From contig NZ_JBDFMH010000001.1 of the NCBI RefSeq assembly GCF_047238125.1, positions 310,001 to 374,000 of the forward strand: a stretch of DNA of 64,000 nucleotides, given 5' to 3'. The position numbers and the translations under genes were made by a program. The stretch's first letter is position 1, and every line of letters starts with the position of its first letter. The stretch comes from JBDFMH01 sp047238125. GTDB taxonomy: Bacteria > Pseudomonadota > Alphaproteobacteria > Sphingomonadales > Sphingomonadaceae. The notes under the pieces are model-generated. The model searched no databases. It saw only the letters and a list, made by a program, of their open reading frames with translations, and was not told the origin of the DNA. Below, one piece after another: positions 8,550-17,054 of the stretch.

Positions 8550-9101
8550 TCAGTTGATACGCTGCATCCGGGTGGCCTGCTGCTCGCCGACATTGGCGAA
8601 ATAGCTGCCCATCAGCGCTTCGCGGATCTTGATCTTCATGCCCGGCTTCGGATCGCGGCGGAACCGCTTGGTCTCGGTCTGGGTCCAGCGCGCGCCATCC
8701 TCCAGCACGATCGTCCAGCGCTGGGTCTGGCCGTTATAGCTCGCGGACTTGATCGTCGTCTCGATCTCCTTGAACGCCTCGGCCTCCTTGCCGTCATCCG
8801 AATTGCCGAAGATCTTCAGGCTCGGCAGGCTGAGCCCGAACAGCGATCGCCGTGCCTGGCGAACCTGCGCCCGATCGACCACCACGACGTCCTTGGCCTG
8901 CTCCGCCGTATCGAGCGCGGCCACGCCGCGGTCGTAACAGGCCAGCCGCTCGGCCGCATCGGTCAGCGCGCGGCAGCCGACGAGGTCGCTCAGGATCTTC
9001 GGGCGTGCGCCTGGCTTGTCCGCAGCCGACGCCTGCCCGCCAAGGCCCAGCAGCAGCAGCACTGCCAGCCCGATCCCCGCCCGTCCCACCATCTGCTTCA
9101 T
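8550..9101 (-). CDS. Exported protein of unknown function
   Basis: A 183-residue protein from the ATG at 9101 (MKQMVGRAGIGLAVLLLLGL, a clear signal peptide ending near QASAAD). The frame is open further upstream, but that extension lacks signal-peptide character. The mature part has a short cysteine pair (VGCRALTDAAERLACYDRG), a motif often seen at the start of small periplasmic proteins of sphingomonads, then a beta-rich C-terminal region containing TQRWTIVLEDGARW. I do not recognise a named family. It converges with the M23 peptidase gene. Confidence 0.75.
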   Translation of the reverse strand: MKQMVGRAGIGLAVLLLLGLGGQASAADKPGARPKILSDLVGCRALTDAAERLACYDRGVAALDTAEQAKDVVVVDRAQVRQARRSLFGLSLPSLKIFGNSDDGKEAEAFKEIETTIKSASYNGQTQRWTIVLEDGARWTQTETKRFRRDPKPGMKIKIREALMGSYFANVGEQQATRMQRIN

Positions 9102-9365
9102 CCCCTTGATGCCCGGCGGTCCGGCCGCCTGCTCGCCGTTGCCGCTAAACCACATTTCGCCCATCGGACGCCACTGTTGCATTTCGGCGACAGGGGCGGC
9201 GCAACCGCTTAACCGAGATGAACGCCAGCTTTACAGCCGCCCTGCCAATCCGCATCACGCTGCAATGCCGAAAGGGGGCAATGGGCGCGGTCGTGTGCTC
9301 ATTTCGACCGGACGGTTGCGTGTCGGGGCCGCATGGCTCGCACACTCCAGAAAAGGGACTGGACC

Positions 9366-12300
9366 GTGACCAACTCCACCAAGTTTCTCAATCGCCGCGC
9401 GCTGAGCGCCAGCGCCGCGTCGTTCGCCATCGGCATCGCGATGTGCGCGTCGCCGGTCTTCGCGCAGACCGTTCCGGCTGAAGCCGAAGCCCCGATCGCT
9501 GAGGGCGGTGACAGCGACGTCATCGTCGTCACCGGCTCGCTGATCAGCAACCCGAACCTCGAGCAGTCGACCCCGGTCGCCGTCGTCGGCGCCGAAGAAA
9601 TCGCGCTGCGCCAGTCGAACGTCGCGGAAGAACTGCTGCGCGATCTGCCGGGCGCGGTTCCGTCGGTCGGCTCGGCCGTCAACAACGGCAACGGCGGTCA
9701 GTCGTTCGTCAACCTGCGTGGCCTGGGTTCCAACCGCAACATCGTGCTGCTGAACGGCGAGCGCATCGTTCCGGGCGATCTCGTTGGCCGCGTCGATCTC
9801 AACAACATCCCGCTGGCGCTGGTCGATCGTCTCGACGTGCTGACCGGTGGTGCTTCGACCACCTACGGCGCGGACGCGATCTCGGGCGTGGTGAACTTCA
9901 TCACCAAGCGTGACTTCGCCGGCGTCGAGCTGAACGCTTCGAATCAGATCACCGAGCGTGGCGACGGCAACTTCGTCCGTGTCGATCTCACCACCGGTGC
10001 GAACTTCGACGACGGCCGCGGCAATGCGACCTTCTCGATCGGCTATCAGCAGTCCGATCCCGTGTATCAGGGCGATCGTATGATCGGCATGAACACGATC
10101 GACTCGTTCACGGGTGCGAACTCGGGATCGGGCACCTCGATCCCGTCGCGCTTCACCCGTCCGGGTGCTGCGACCCAGCAGATCAACCCGACCACGGGTG
10201 CGCTGGTGCCGACCTTCCAGCTGTTCAACTTCGCGCCGTTCAACGTCTTCCAGACCCCGTTCGAGCGTTTCAACATGTTCGGCCAGGCCCGCTACGAAGT
10301 GACGGACGGCATCGAGGTCTACACCCGCGGCCTGTTCTCGAAGAACACCGTCAACACGATCATCGCGCCGTCGGGCATCTTCGGCAGCTCGGTCGTGATC
10401 CCGTACAGCAACCCGTATCTGCCCGCGGCGGCGCGGGCGCAGTTCTGCGCTTCCAACGGCCTGAGCGTCGCGCAGTGTAACGCTGCGGCAGCGGCGACCA
10501 GCCCGACCGATCCGAACTTCCGGACCTTCTCGACCAACGTGTCGCGTCGTACGACGGAAGCCGGTCCGCGTATCTCGGACTTCTCGACCACCATCTTCGA
10601 CTATCGCGCCGGTGTGCGCGGTGCGATCACCGATACGATCAACTTCGACGTGTCGGGTGCCTATGGTGAGTCCGAGAACAAGCAGACCCTGCAGGGTTAT
10701 GTGCTGACCTCGCGCGTCCGTTCGGCGGCTTACGCCACCAACACCACGTCGTGCCTCGGCGGCGCGCCGGGCGGTGCGGACATCGGTGCCGGCTCGGGCT
10801 GCGTTCCGATCAACCTGTTCGGTCCGGAAGGCTCGATCCTCGCCAACCAGATCCCGTACGTCACCGGTGAATCGACCAGCACGGTCCGTTCGACGCTGGC
10901 CCAGGCCCGCGCCGTCATCAACGGTGACTTCGGTGTCTCGAGCCCGCTGGCCGAAGAGCCGATCGGCTTCGCGATCGGTGCCGAGTATCGCAAGTATCGT
11001 GCGCAGCAGCGTTCGGACACGCTGGCTCAGACGGCCGGTGAACTCGGCGGCGCCGGTGGTGCTGCGCCGAACATCGACGGCGGCTACAGCGTGTACGAAG
11101 GGTTCGCCGAGCTTATCGCTCCGCTGATCAGCGATCGTCCCTTCTTCCAGAGCCTGACTCTCGAAGCCGGTGTCCGTCGTTCGAAGTACACGATCGTCGC
11201 GCCGTTCAGCCCGACCTTCAAGACGACCACCTACAAGGTGGGCGGTAGCTGGGAACCCGTCGACAGCCTGAAGATCCGCGGCAACTATGCCCGCGCGGTC
11301 CGTGCCCCGAACATCGGCGAACTGTTCTCGCCGGTCTCGACGGGCCTGACCAACCTGGCAGACGATCCCTGCGCTTCGCTGGACGAAAACGGCGTCTCGC
11401 TCGGCCGTGGCGTTCCGACCGGCGAACTGCGTGCGATCTGCTTGGCGCAGGGTGCGCCGATCGGTCAGGTCAACCTGATCCAGGTTCCGACCGCGGGCCA
11501 GGCGAACATCACCGCGGGTGGCAACACCAACGTTGGTCCTGAAAAGTCGAACAGCTACACCATCGGTGCTGTGATCCAGCCGACCTTCTTCTCGGGCTTC
11601 TCGCTCTCGGTCGACTATTACAACATCAAGGTGACGGGCGCGATCACCACCCCGACCCCGGGCGATCTGATCGCGGCCTGCTTCGGCACGGATCCGCAGA
11701 ACCCTGCGGCCGGTGCTTCGACCAGTGCGGCTTGTACCTCGATCCGCCGTAACCCGGTCACGGGCGGTCTCGACGGCGATCCGGCGATTGCGCCCGGCCT
11801 GTTCGGCGTGCTTTCCAACCTGGGCCGCCTCAGCACCGACGGTATCGATCTGACCGCCAACTACCGCACCGATCTCGGCTTTGCGGGCCTGAACATGGCG
11901 TTCAACGGTAACTGGACGAACACCTCGAAGTTCAAGGCGACGCCGACCGACGTCAATCGTGAATGCACGGGTTACTACAGCATCAACTGCGGCTCGATCC
12001 AGCCGGAGTTCACCTGGAACCTGCGTACCACGCTGTCGTTCGACGACGTCGATGTCTCGGTCCTGTGGCGTCACATCGATAACGTCCAGTTCGAGCCGCT
12101 GCAGCGCGATCTCGACGGCGATGCCTATCAGGGTCCGGTTGCGGGCTTCGATGGCGATCGCGACTTCAACAAGATCAAGGCCTATGACTACTTCGATCTT
12201 GCTGTGAAGTTCGGCGTGACCGACAACTTTGACCTGACGCTGACCGGTATGAACCTGTTCGACAAGAAGCCGCCGCTCGTCGGCAGCACGATCGGCTCGA

Positions 12301-12386
12301 CCTCGTTCAACAGCGGCAACACCTATCCGTCGACCTACGACGCGCTGGGCCGTCGCTTCGCAGCCGGTGCCCGCCTGAAGTTCTAA
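9366..12386 (+). CDS. TonB-dependent outer-membrane receptor
   Basis: A 1006-residue protein from GTG at 9366, which has AAAGGGA about 8 bases upstream; an in-frame ATG at 9333 would add 11 residues. Signal peptide MTNSTKFLNRRALSASAASF ends near FAQ. A TonB-box-like stretch (DVIVVTGSLI) precedes the plug domain, which contains RGLGSNRNIVLLNGERIVP and LTGGASTTYGADAISGVVNF. A long 22-strand-type barrel follows and ends in terminal Phe (GARLKF), as needed for BamA insertion. The gene uses GGT/CGT/AAG codons more than its neighbours, suggesting strong expression. This size class in sphingomonads imports large or complex ligands, but the ligand cannot be told. A strong terminator follows. Confidence 0.97.
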   Translation: MTNSTKFLNRRALSASAASFAIGIAMCASPVFAQTVPAEAEAPIAEGGDSDVIVVTGSLISNPNLEQSTPVAVVGAEEIALRQSNVAEELLRDLPGAVPSVGSAVNNGNGGQSFVNLRGLGSNRNIVLLNGERIVPGDLVGRVDLNNIPLALVDRLDVLTGGASTTYGADAISGVVNFITKRDFAGVELNASNQITERGDGNFVRVDLTTGANFDDGRGNATFSIGYQQSDPVYQGDRMIGMNTIDSFTGANSGSGTSIPSRFTRPGAATQQINPTTGALVPTFQLFNFAPFNVFQTPFERFNMFGQARYEVTDGIEVYTRGLFSKNTVNTIIAPSGIFGSSVVIPYSNPYLPAAARAQFCASNGLSVAQCNAAAAATSPTDPNFRTFSTNVSRRTTEAGPRISDFSTTIFDYRAGVRGAITDTINFDVSGAYGESENKQTLQGYVLTSRVRSAAYATNTTSCLGGAPGGADIGAGSGCVPINLFGPEGSILANQIPYVTGESTSTVRSTLAQARAVINGDFGVSSPLAEEPIGFAIGAEYRKYRAQQRSDTLAQTAGELGGAGGAAPNIDGGYSVYEGFAELIAPLISDRPFFQSLTLEAGVRRSKYTIVAPFSPTFKTTTYKVGGSWEPVDSLKIRGNYARAVRAPNIGELFSPVSTGLTNLADDPCASLDENGVSLGRGVPTGELRAICLAQGAPIGQVNLIQVPTAGQANITAGGNTNVGPEKSNSYTIGAVIQPTFFSGFSLSVDYYNIKVTGAITTPTPGDLIAACFGTDPQNPAAGASTSAACTSIRRNPVTGGLDGDPAIAPGLFGVLSNLGRLSTDGIDLTANYRTDLGFAGLNMAFNGNWTNTSKFKATPTDVNRECTGYYSINCGSIQPEFTWNLRTTLSFDDVDVSVLWRHIDNVQFEPLQRDLDGDAYQGPVAGFDGDRDFNKIKAYDYFDLAVKFGVTDNFDLTLTGMNLFDKKPPLVGSTIGSTSFNSGNTYPSTYDALGRRFAAGARLKF

Positions 12387-12412
12387 GGCGGTCGCTCACG
12401 CGACAAGACAAG

Positions 12413-12443
12413 AAAGGGCGGGTCTTCGGACCCGCCCTTTTTT
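12413..12443 (+). terminator. Rho-independent terminator of the TonB receptor gene
   Basis: A perfect 12-bp stem (AAAGGGCGGGTC, 12413-12424, with GACCCGCCCTTT, 12429-12440) closes a stable TTCG tetraloop and runs into a six-T tract ending at 12443. It lies 27 bp after the receptor stop codon. Confidence 0.95.
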
Positions 12444-12667
12444 GCGTGTGCGGTCGATTGGGACATGTCCGGCATGACCGTTTCGCCTCAAGAGCCGGGC
12501 CAGCCGTTGTGCGAGCCGTACTTCGGCGCAGGTCGGAGCCGAGCAGCGGTGCTGTCGAAGATGAGCGCACTGATGAGCATCCCGACTGGGTCTTGGACTT
12601 TGCGCCTGTCTAGCCGTGGCCGATGGGGGGGCGAACGCACCCTTCGTCCCGCCGAAGATTAGACCAA
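12444..12667. other. Intergenic stretch without a supportable gene
   Basis: The non-coding gap between the receptor stop (12386) and the response-regulator stop (12730) totals 343 bp. Its two ends are occupied by facing terminators. The 224 bp between them contain short open frames on both strands, but none has a convincing start, ribosome-binding site or protein-like composition. I see no RNA gene in it. Confidence 0.6.
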
Positions 12668-12702
12668 AGAAAAAGGCCGCCCTCCCATCCGGGAGAGCGG
12701 CC
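12668..12702 (-). terminator. Rho-independent terminator of the LytS/LytTR operon
   Basis: Read on the minus strand, GGCCGCTCTCCC pairs with GGGAGGGCGGCC across a GGAT loop, with one G-T wobble. A T-run follows (A-run 12668-12674 on the plus strand). It lies about 28 bp beyond the response-regulator stop at 12730. Confidence 0.9.
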
Positions 12703-12729
12703 CGATAGCCCGCTGGATGGGCCCGGTTG

Positions 12730-13599
12730 TTAGTGGACGAAGCGAGCGACCACGTCGCGATAGCTGCGGCTCACCTTCACCTGCGCGCCAGAGCCCAGCA
12801 CCAGGAAACATTCGCCGTTGGTGTGCGGCTTCACTTCCTTGACCAGATCGAGGTTGACGATGGTGGAGCGGTGGACGCGCTGGAACCGGCGAGGGTCGAG
12901 CCGCTTTTCCAGGTCCTTCATGGTCTCGCGCAGGATCAGCGTATTGTCGCCGGTATAGATGCACATATAGTCGCCGGCGGCGTCGATCCGCTCGATGCTG
13001 TCGACATCGACGCGGAAGATCTGGCCGCGATCCTTGATGTTGATGAGCTTCTCGAACCGGGAAGAGGCGGGGGCGTCGCTGCCGTCGGCGAAGCCCTCGG
13101 CCGCCTCGGGCGCCACTTCGGCCAGCACTTCCTTCAACCGGCCCGCTTCTTCCGATCCGCGCTTCTCGGCCAGCCGGGTGCGCACCAGATCCAGCGTGGC
13201 GGCCAGCTTGTCCTCTTCGACCGGCTTCATCAGATAGCCTACAGCCTGCGCCTCGAACGCGCGGATCGCATGGTCCGAATAGGCTGTCACGAACACGAAC
13301 AGCGGCGGCTCGACTTCCATCAGCCCCTGGATCACCGAGAAGCCGTCGAAGCCCGGCATCTGGATATCGAGAAAGACGAGATCGGGCTTGTGGGTCTTGA
13401 TGGCACGGATCGCCTCGCGGCCGTTCAGGCAGGTCTCGATGATCTCGACATCCTCGTGCGGCTCGAGCCGCAACTGCAGGCCCTGGACGGCGAGCGGCTC
13501 GTCATCGACCAGGATGGTACGGATCGTCGTGCGGGCCTGGGCCCGGCCTGGCTGCCCGCGCAGCGCAGCGTCGCCGGTGGCAGTCGGGGGATTGGTCAT
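12730..13599 (-). CDS. LytTR-family DNA-binding response regulator
   Basis: A 289-residue protein. A receiver domain spans about residues 26-145, with the acidic pocket VDDEP at 31-35, the phospho-acceptor Asp78 (FLDIQMPG) and MKPVEEDKL near its end. The C-terminal LytTR DNA-binding domain (about 185-289) includes RIDAAGDYMCIY and FQRVHRSTIVNLD. LytTR regulators usually control surface, secreted or uptake functions. Its start overlaps the histidine-kinase stop by ATGA (13596-13599), so the two form a two-component operon. The convergent TonB receptor gene is a neighbour but need not be the target. Confidence 0.95.
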   Translation of the reverse strand: MTNPPTATGDAALRGQPGRAQARTTIRTILVDDEPLAVQGLQLRLEPHEDVEIIETCLNGREAIRAIKTHKPDLVFLDIQMPGFDGFSVIQGLMEVEPPLFVFVTAYSDHAIRAFEAQAVGYLMKPVEEDKLAATLDLVRTRLAEKRGSEEAGRLKEVLAEVAPEAAEGFADGSDAPASSRFEKLINIKDRGQIFRVDVDSIERIDAAGDYMCIYTGDNTLILRETMKDLEKRLDPRRFQRVHRSTIVNLDLVKEVKPHTNGECFLVLGSGAQVKVSRSYRDVVARFVH

Positions 13600-14690
13600 G
13601 CGGCTTCCTTGGCAAGTTCATTCTGGAAGGGGATCTCGATCGTCACGCCGAAACCCTCCTCTCGGTTCGTGTGGACATCGAAACGATGGTCCGCGCCATA
13701 GGCTTGCGCCAGCCTGTCGCGGATGTTCGCCAGTCCGACTCCGGTGGAATAGCTGGGTCGTGCAGGGCCCTCGTTCAAGCCCGGGCCGGTATCCGATACG
13801 GTGATCAGCAGCCGCTCGCCATGGCGGCGCGCCTCGACCGCGATCTCGGCGCCCTCCTCCTTCGGGGTGACCGCATATTTGATCGCATTCTCGACCAGCG
13901 GTTGCAGCAGCAGCGATGGCAGCCGCGCCTCGGCCGCGGCGGGATCGATCTCGAAGCGCGGCCGCAGCCGCTCCTCGAAGCGCATCTTCTCGATCTCGAG
14001 ATAGAGCTTCAGCGTCTCCACTTCCTGCGCCACCGTCACCTGCGCGGTCGGCTCGTTGGCCAGCGTGTAGCGCAGGAAGGACGACAGCCGGGAAAGCATC
14101 ACATTGGCGCGGTCGGTCTGCTTCAGCAGCACCAGCGTCGAGATGGAATTGAGCGTGTTGAACAGGAAATGCGGGTTCAGCTGATAGCGCAGCATCGCCA
14201 GCTGGGCGGAAGAGGCTTGCGTCTCCAGCCGCTCCATCTGATCCACCTTCTCTTCCAGCAGCAGGTAGAAGTTGATGCCGTAATAGAGCGCGGACCAGGC
14301 CCCCAGGATCGCGAAATCGAGCAGGATCGCGCCCAGGAACTGGATTCCTTCGGGCATCGATCCCGGGCGATAGAAGGTCGCGTGCGCCCAGGTCTCGATG
14401 GTGGAGAATGCGGCCGATGCAAACAGCAGGATGACGATCGAGACCGACCAGGTCGTCACGGCCGGCTTGCGGATCAGGCGGCGGAAGATGGCGGCCATCA
14501 GCAGCGTCAGCGAATAGCCGGTCGCAGTCGACAGCGCGGTCGGCACGATGAACAACAGGCCCATGCCGTTGGCCAGCCCGCCGAGTGAGCGCAGCGCGAA
14601 ATAGCCTGCCCACCCGACCGACTGCAGCACCCAGAAGGCGCGATTCTTGTCGTCGAAGAAGGGCTGCGACTTGAGGCCGGGAAATGCCAT
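13596..14690 (-). CDS. LytS-type membrane sensor histidine kinase
   Basis: A 364-residue protein. Hydrophobic segments lie at about residues 20-38, 42-68, 80-97 and 118-145. The kinase domain of the His_kinase family has its phospho-acceptor His174 in QLNPHFLFNTLNS. The nucleotide-binding part shows PLVENAIKYAV and DTGPGLN. No separate periplasmic sensor domain is visible, so the signal is probably sensed in or near the membrane. It is translationally coupled to the LytTR regulator and divergent from trmJ (start-to-start distance about 93 bp). Confidence 0.94.
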   Translation of the reverse strand: MAFPGLKSQPFFDDKNRAFWVLQSVGWAGYFALRSLGGLANGMGLLFIVPTALSTATGYSLTLLMAAIFRRLIRKPAVTTWSVSIVILLFASAAFSTIETWAHATFYRPGSMPEGIQFLGAILLDFAILGAWSALYYGINFYLLLEEKVDQMERLETQASSAQLAMLRYQLNPHFLFNTLNSISTLVLLKQTDRANVMLSRLSSFLRYTLANEPTAQVTVAQEVETLKLYLEIEKMRFEERLRPRFEIDPAAAEARLPSLLLQPLVENAIKYAVTPKEEGAEIAVEARRHGERLLITVSDTGPGLNEGPARPSYSTGVGLANIRDRLAQAYGADHRFDVHTNREEGFGVTIEIPFQNELAKEAA

Positions 14691-14783
14691 GGCGCGAACC
14701 TAGCCGCATATCGCGACGAAGCGAAACCCCGCGCGTGCGCCGCAGGTGGCGGGGCGGGGCGCGACGCTGTATGCGCGCGGGCC

Positions 14784-15515
14784 ATGACCAGCCAGACGCC
14801 GCCGCCCGTCATCGTCCTTGTCCGCCCGCAGCTCGGCGAGAATATCGGCAAGGCGGCGCGCGCGATGCTGAATTTCGGGCTGACCGAGCTGCGGCTGGTG
14901 GCCCCGCGCGATGGCTGGCCGAACCCGGATGCCGGTCCTGCTGCCAGCGGTGCCGATCGCGTGCTGGCCGATGCCGCGCTGTTTCCGGATCTTGCGGCCG
15001 CGGTCGCCGATTGCACCCATATCTATGCCACCACGGTGCGCCGCCGCGGCGTCACCAAGCCGGTCGTCACACCCGAGCAGGCGGCGCGCGCGATCCATGC
15101 CGGGCCGGGCCGGTCCGCCTTGTTGTTCGGACCCGAACGATCGGGCCTGGCCACGGAGGATGTGGCGCTCGCGCGAACGATCGTCACCGTGCCGATCAAT
15201 CCTGAATTCGGCAGCCTCAATCTCGCGCAAGCGGTGATCCTGCTCGCTTATGAATGGTCGAAGGGAGTGGCGTTGGCGCAGCCGCCGCTGATCCCGGCCG
15301 AGCCGCCGGCCACTCAGTTCGAGCTCGACGGGATGATCGATCAGTTCGACACGATGCTGGATGCCGCCGGCTATTATTTTCCGCCCGATCGCAAGCCGGT
15401 CACCCGCCGGATGATCCGCACGCTGCTGACCCGCCCGGCCTGGACCGCGCAGGAGGTGCGCACCGTGCGTGGCATGCTCTCCGCGCTCGCCGTCCCGCAC
15501 CCCCGCGAATCGTGA
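14784..15515 (+). CDS. trmJ: tRNA (cytidine/uridine-32-2'-O)-methyltransferase TrmJ
   Basis: A 243-residue SPOUT-class RNA methyltransferase. The N-terminal half has VLVRPQLGENIGKAARAMLN, typical of the TrmJ/TrmH family. The knot region carries LLFGPERSGL and INPEFGSLNLAQAV, which bind S-adenosylmethionine. A C-terminal helical extension ending MIRTLLTRPAWTAQEVRTVR distinguishes TrmJ from shorter TrmL proteins. It methylates the ribose of residue 32 in the tRNA anticodon loop. Confidence 0.93.
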   Translation: MTSQTPPPVIVLVRPQLGENIGKAARAMLNFGLTELRLVAPRDGWPNPDAGPAASGADRVLADAALFPDLAAAVADCTHIYATTVRRRGVTKPVVTPEQAARAIHAGPGRSALLFGPERSGLATEDVALARTIVTVPINPEFGSLNLAQAVILLAYEWSKGVALAQPPLIPAEPPATQFELDGMIDQFDTMLDAAGYYFPPDRKPVTRRMIRTLLTRPAWTAQEVRTVRGMLSALAVPHPRES

Positions 15516-15574
15516 CGCCTTGATATCCAAGCATAGTCTGTCAAACTGACCACTTTATTCTTCGGAGATGTAAG

Positions 15575-15826
15575 ATGTCGCGTGCGCTGATTCTCGCTCT
15601 TCTTGTCGCGTCCACTCCGGCTCTGGCCGAGCCGCCGACCAAGCCTGCCGCGCAGGACGGGGCCGCCGCCGAGAAGGTCATCTGCCGCCGCATTTACGAA
15701 ACGGGATCGCTGGTGAAGAGCAAGAAGATCTGCCGCACGAGCGCGCAGTGGAAGGCGGAGAGCGTCGCCGCGCGCGATGCCGCCTCGCAGTTCCAGAACG
15801 CGCCGGCCAGTTCCGGCAGCAACTGA
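15575..15826 (+). CDS. Small secreted protein of unknown function
   Basis: An 83-residue protein with GGAG seven bases ahead of the ATG. It has a short signal peptide (MSRALILALLVASTPALAEP), then a region with two cysteines (VICRRIYETGSLVKSKKICR) and a serine/asparagine-rich tail. Small sphingomonad exported proteins with this CRR...SRLCR-like pattern are common, but I know of no function. It ends 4 bp from the convergent chorismate mutase gene. Confidence 0.75.
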   Translation: MSRALILALLVASTPALAEPPTKPAAQDGAAAEKVICRRIYETGSLVKSKKICRTSAQWKAESVAARDAASQFQNAPASSGSN

Positions 15827-15830
15827 TCGG

Positions 15831-16130
15831 TCAGCCGGCGCGCTCGTCGAAGCGATCATATTCATAGGCGATCGACGCTTCGACCAGCCGGTCCCAGAGA
15901 TCAGCCACGACCGCGTCGGGCACGCCGTGGGCGCGCGCATGATCGCGTGCCTGCGCGATCACGCGCGCCTTGCGCTCCTCGTCGCGCACCAGCCCCCGTT
16001 CCGGCTTGATCCGCGCGGCCGCATCCATGAAACGGAAGCGCCGGCCCAGCAGCGCGACAAGCTCGGCATCGGTCGCGTCCACGCCTGCGCGGACCTCGGC
16101 CATCGTGGTGCATCGATCGGGAGATATCAT
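15831..16130 (-). CDS. Chorismate mutase (AroQ class)
   Basis: A 99-residue all-helical protein. VRAGVDATDAELVALLGRR starts the long first helix; RIKPERGLVRDEERKARVI and LVEASIAYEYDRF supply the basic and acidic active-site residues. The enzyme converts chorismate to prephenate for phenylalanine and tyrosine synthesis. The length and layout (CTTMAEVR at the start) also fit the isochorismate-pyruvate-lyase-like subgroup, so that activity cannot be excluded. It is convergent with the small secreted protein and divergent from rpsD. Confidence 0.88.
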   Translation of the reverse strand: MISPDRCTTMAEVRAGVDATDAELVALLGRRFRFMDAAARIKPERGLVRDEERKARVIAQARDHARAHGVPDAVVADLWDRLVEASIAYEYDRFDERAG

Positions 16131-16379
16131 GGGCGCCGTCCATAGGGTCCAAACCCGGTCAGGTCGAGGATCGTGATTGGCGTGGACCCTCGACAGCGCC
16201 GCCGCCGCTGTCGACCTTGACGGGGAAGCCCACCGCGGCTAAGCGCCCCGCTTCGCAATTGGCCCCGCACGCTCGGTGAAGCGGTGGCCCTGCCAGACTT
16301 GTCGTCACGGTAGCGCGGTTCCGGGTACAACCGGCGGCCCCCGCGGGTCGTCGCCACGACGCAATTGAAGGAATGATGC

Positions 16380-16994
16380 ATGTCGAAGCGCAACAGCGCC
16401 AAGTACAAGATCGATCGCCGCATGGGCGAGAACATCTGGGGCCGCCCCAAGAGCCCGGTCAACAAGCGTGAATATGGCCCCGGCCAGCACGGCCAGCGCC
16501 GCAAGTCCAAGGTGTCGGACTTCGGTCTGCAGCTGAAGGCCAAGCAGAAGCTGAAGGGCTATTACGGCGAGATCACCGAGAAGCAGTTCAAGAAGAACTA
16601 CACCGAAGCATCGCGCATGAAGGGCGATACCTCGCAGAACCTGATCGGCCTGCTCGAGCGTCGCCTGGATGCGATCGTCTATCGCGCCAAGTTCGCGCCG
16701 ACGATCTTTTCGGCCCGCCAGCTCGTCAGCCACGGCCATGTCCGCGTCAACGGCGTGAAGTGCAACGTCGCCTCGCGTCTGGTGAAGCCGGGCGACGAAG
16801 TGACGCTGGGCAGCAAGGCGCAGGAAATGGCGCTGGTGATGGAAGCGCAGAGCCTGCCGGAGCGCGACATCCCCGATTATGTCGCGACCGACGGTGCCGC
16901 CAAGGTCACCTTCGTGCGCGTGCCGACGCTGGACGAAGTGCCTTATCCGGTGAAGATGGAGCCGAACCTGGTCGTCGAGTTCTACTCGCGCTGA
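16380..16994 (+). CDS. rpsD: 30S ribosomal protein S4
   Basis: A 204-residue protein with the S4 N-terminal region (MSKRNSAKYKIDRRMGENIW) and the S4 RNA-binding domain (LERRLDAIVYRAKFAPT, ARQLVSHGHVRVNGV). It is a primary assembly protein of the small subunit that binds 16S rRNA. It is a stand-alone gene with GAAGGAAT ahead of the ATG and a strong terminator behind it. The 249 bp upstream contain no other gene and should hold its promoter. Confidence 0.98.
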   Translation: MSKRNSAKYKIDRRMGENIWGRPKSPVNKREYGPGQHGQRRKSKVSDFGLQLKAKQKLKGYYGEITEKQFKKNYTEASRMKGDTSQNLIGLLERRLDAIVYRAKFAPTIFSARQLVSHGHVRVNGVKCNVASRLVKPGDEVTLGSKAQEMALVMEAQSLPERDIPDYVATDGAAKVTFVRVPTLDEVPYPVKMEPNLVVEFYSR

Positions 16995-17018
16995 TCCGGC
17001 CTTCCAGCTGAAATCCGA

Positions 17019-17049
17019 AAAGGGCGGTCCTTGCGGGCCGCCCTTTTTC
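17019..17049 (+). terminator. Rho-independent terminator of rpsD (probably bidirectional)
   Basis: GGGCGGTCC (17023-17031) pairs with GGGCCGCCC (17036-17044), flanked by AAAA on the left and TTTTT on the right. It sits between rpsD and the convergent S9 peptidase gene whose stop is at 17055, so it can serve both strands. Confidence 0.92.
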
Positions 17050-17054
17050 GTGGC

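Noticed and set aside
9255..12074. 939-residue open frame antisense to the TonB receptor
   Set aside because: It mirrors the receptor's codons, is dominated by Arg/Asp/Val and lacks any domain. High-GC genes often leave such antisense frames open.
12465..12662. 65-residue frame after the receptor terminator
   Set aside because: No ribosome-binding site, odd composition, and it lies between two terminators.
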